Origin: Chrysomallon squamiferum
Taxonomy: Eukaryota; Mollusca; Gastropoda; Neomphalida; Peltospiridae
Direction of reading: 5' to 3'
Length of the DNA: 64,000 nt
Assembly: GCA_012295275.1 (NCBI GenBank)
Contig: CM022669.1
Location: 19,480,591 to 19,544,590, forward strand
Both the position numbers and the translations under genes were made by a program. Under the pieces are notes generated by a model. It saw only the letters and a list, made by a program, of their open reading frames with translations. It was not told where the DNA came from and ran no database searches. This document shows positions 62,229-64,000 of the stretch, piece by piece. The first letter of the stretch is position 1; each line of letters opens with the position of its first letter.

Positions 62229-62276
<48 letters not shown>

Positions 62277-62277
62277 T
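62229..62277. repeat. (GT)n(GA)n microsatellite
   Basis: Compound dinucleotide tract in the 3' flank. Confidence 0.95.
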
Positions 62278-62859
62278 GAGAAAGAGGCAGTTTATATGTT
62301 GATATCAAAACAAATGATTGCATGAGATAAATCTTAGGACAGTAATCAACCTTATAATTTTTGTGAATAGGCTATGTTAGATAAGCCAAGCATAAATAAA
62401 TGACAAATGATGCATTAAACAGCTATACTGTGCCACAAAAAAGAATAAAAAGAGATTTGTATATACATTTTTATGCTTCTTTAGATTAATCATGAGCAAA
62501 AGATGTTATATAATGGTTACTACATAACTCGGGAGAATATTTTTTGTTGTTGTTGTTTTTTTCCCCTGTGGTATTGCAATAAGGGCTTTGTGCAGTACTG
62601 TCATTAATGAGCTGGAGGTAGTGGGTGGAAAATATGATGAAAACCTTTAATGCATTTTTCATTATTTAGTGTAAATTCCGGTAACTGTAAATGTTGTTTT
62701 GTGTAAGTGTTACAGGTTCTTCAAATCTTTGTGTTAACTATGTCATAAATGCATTAAAATTTTATGTAAAATGTCATTGAAGCCTTTCTCTGTTTATTTT
62801 GGTAATTTACTATCATGGTAGAAATACTGATTTTTACAAATTAGCTGTTGTCTAAATTA

Positions 62860-63190
62860 TTTTAAACTGTGTAAAATGTCATGTATTCCTTAAAATGTGC
62901 AAAATGTCATATATTCGTTAAAAAGTATAAAATGTCATCTAGTCCTTGAACTGTGAATTCCTTAAATCTTGTGTAAAATATGTATTCCTTAAAAATGTGT
63001 AAAATATCATAATCCTTAAAATGGTTTGTAGTAATGTTATATTCCTTAAAATATTTTGTAAAATATCACATATTCCTTAAAATGCTCATAGTGCTCAAAC
63101 TGTATTTTCCTAAAAAAATGGGTAAAATGTTAACTCCTTAAAGTCTCGTGTAAAGTGTCTATTCCTTAAAATCTTGTGTAAACATTTTCT
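62860..63190. repeat. Minisatellite, about 30-38-bp unit
   Basis: Around ten diverged units of ATTCCTTAAAATGTGTAAAA plus TGTCAT; tandem, no coding frame. Confidence 0.85.
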
Positions 63191-64000
63191 AAAAAACCAT
63201 CATCATGTCCTTTGAAATTTTAAAATTAAAATGTTTTTTCTTTTTTCTTATTTTATTTACATTTAAAAAGAAAGAAGATAATAATTAGATGAAAAAAAAA
63301 AGAAGAATAAAAATAACAATAACAACTGTAATAAAATAATTAACATCAATTATTAATAATAAGGAAAATTATGGTTAAAATCAAATGCAGTACAGAGAAG
63401 TAAATTTTTTATTTCTCTTTATTTTAATCTTATATATATTCAGTGGTGAAACAGCATTTTAATTACATTTATGTGACTGAACTCATTCGTGATGTATTTT
63501 TCATTGGATTTATTTCAGGATTTCCATTACTTATTTATTTATGCTGGGTAGATAGCAATATGTATGTAATAAGGTTCTATACGCACATTAATTGTTATTT
63601 TATTCAAGTATTTTTAAAGTGTATTTATATTCAAATCATATACAATTACAATTACGTGTAAACTTTTAATGCTATTACTTAAATTTTACTTTAAGAAAAT
63701 AAACTGTGGTTGAGACAAGCTGTTTGTTATTATTTTGTTACAAATAATCTTGGAAGTAGGATGTAAGAAATAAGAATGCAAGTATCACAGAAAACAGATG
63801 ACATGGTAAATATAAAAAAAATGTGATATTTACCATGAATGTCTGTATGTGTATGTATATAGATGTCAGAACTGATTAAATTACTGTTCTATATAGACAT
63901 AGCGATGTGTATTTTATAATATTCACATTACCTTTAATGTCCCAGTTTTTTTTGATGTTAAAAAAAAACGGGCACTAAAAAAGTTGACAATAGCTAGACT

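Larger units (their letters stand above)
60373..64000. other. MFSD12 3'UTR and downstream flank
   Basis: AATAAA words occur at about 60632. No coding exon is recognised to the window end. The stretch holds repeat R1 copy b, an inverted-repeat segment, a GT/GA tract and a minisatellite. Confidence 0.6.

Noticed and set aside
1-64000. tRNA, rRNA, reverse transcriptase or transposase genes
   Set aside because: No cloverleaf, rRNA segment or mobile-element protein motif was recognised by eye; a computed search could still find short remnants.

Overview
This is eukaryotic, AT-rich nuclear DNA. Genes are split into short exons with GT...AG introns of roughly 0.1-1.8 kb, and the DNA is crowded with microsatellites ((CT)n/(GA)n, ATT/AAT, TTTA, TGTA/ATCT) and minisatellites. 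Protein content (ariadne RBR ligase, MFSD12-like transporter, lectin-tailed polypeptide GalNAc-transferases) is metazoan. Repeat texture and intron sizes fit an invertebrate such as a mollusc or another lophotrochozoan, but the phylum is an inference and nothing in the window proves it. All genes found are on the + strand.

Region 1 (about 0.2-31.7 kb) is a tandem array of polypeptide N-acetylgalactosaminyltransferase (GALNT) genes. Four are apparently intact 10-exon genes with the same exon phases: copy 1 (253-7643, 573 aa, the most divergent), copy 2 (8965-14681, 637 aa), copy 4 (18583-24241, 640 aa) and copy 5 (25622-31720, 642 aa). Between copies 2 and 4 lie remnants: an orphan copy-1-type exon 7 with its own upstream minisatellite (14866-15331), and a truncated copy 3 (exon 1 without the membrane anchor plus part of exon 2, 16385-17252). 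Copies 2-5 share a conserved upstream block that ends in a putative 5'UTR splice donor. Each intact gene encodes a type II Golgi-type protein: signal anchor, stem, GT-A catalytic domain with DxH and WGGEN motifs, and a C-terminal ricin-type lectin domain. Products would start mucin-type O-glycosylation.

Region 2 (32.8-42.8 kb) is a 14-exon ariadne-1 (ARIH1) RBR E3 ubiquitin ligase gene, 513 aa, with a CRE palindrome just upstream of the ATG. Its intron 8 holds a partial copy of its own exon 8 and, unexpectedly, a deleted fragment of the GALNT copy-1-type exon 9. Region 3 (42.8-50.9 kb) is probable ARIH1 3'UTR and intergenic DNA. Region 4 (51.0-60.4 kb) is an MFSD12-like major facilitator gene with 10 coding exons, 523 aa, a probable non-coding 5' exon, and two TCACGTG boxes upstream. 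The remainder to 64 kb is 3' flanking DNA with repeats.

The most striking pattern is that in three unrelated genes (GALNT copy 1 and its orphan exon, ARIH1 exons 7 and 8, MFSD12 exon 9) the 3' splice site itself is the last unit of a tandem repeat, so each exon is preceded by a series of decayed or intact acceptor copies. A second pattern is mosaic divergence: copy 1 is almost identical to the other GALNTs in exon 2 and in most of exon 6 but strongly diverged in exons 1, 3, 4 and 9, as expected for exon-scale gene conversion. Exon coordinates were worked out by hand from splice consensus, frame continuity and agreement between copies; no transcript evidence was available.
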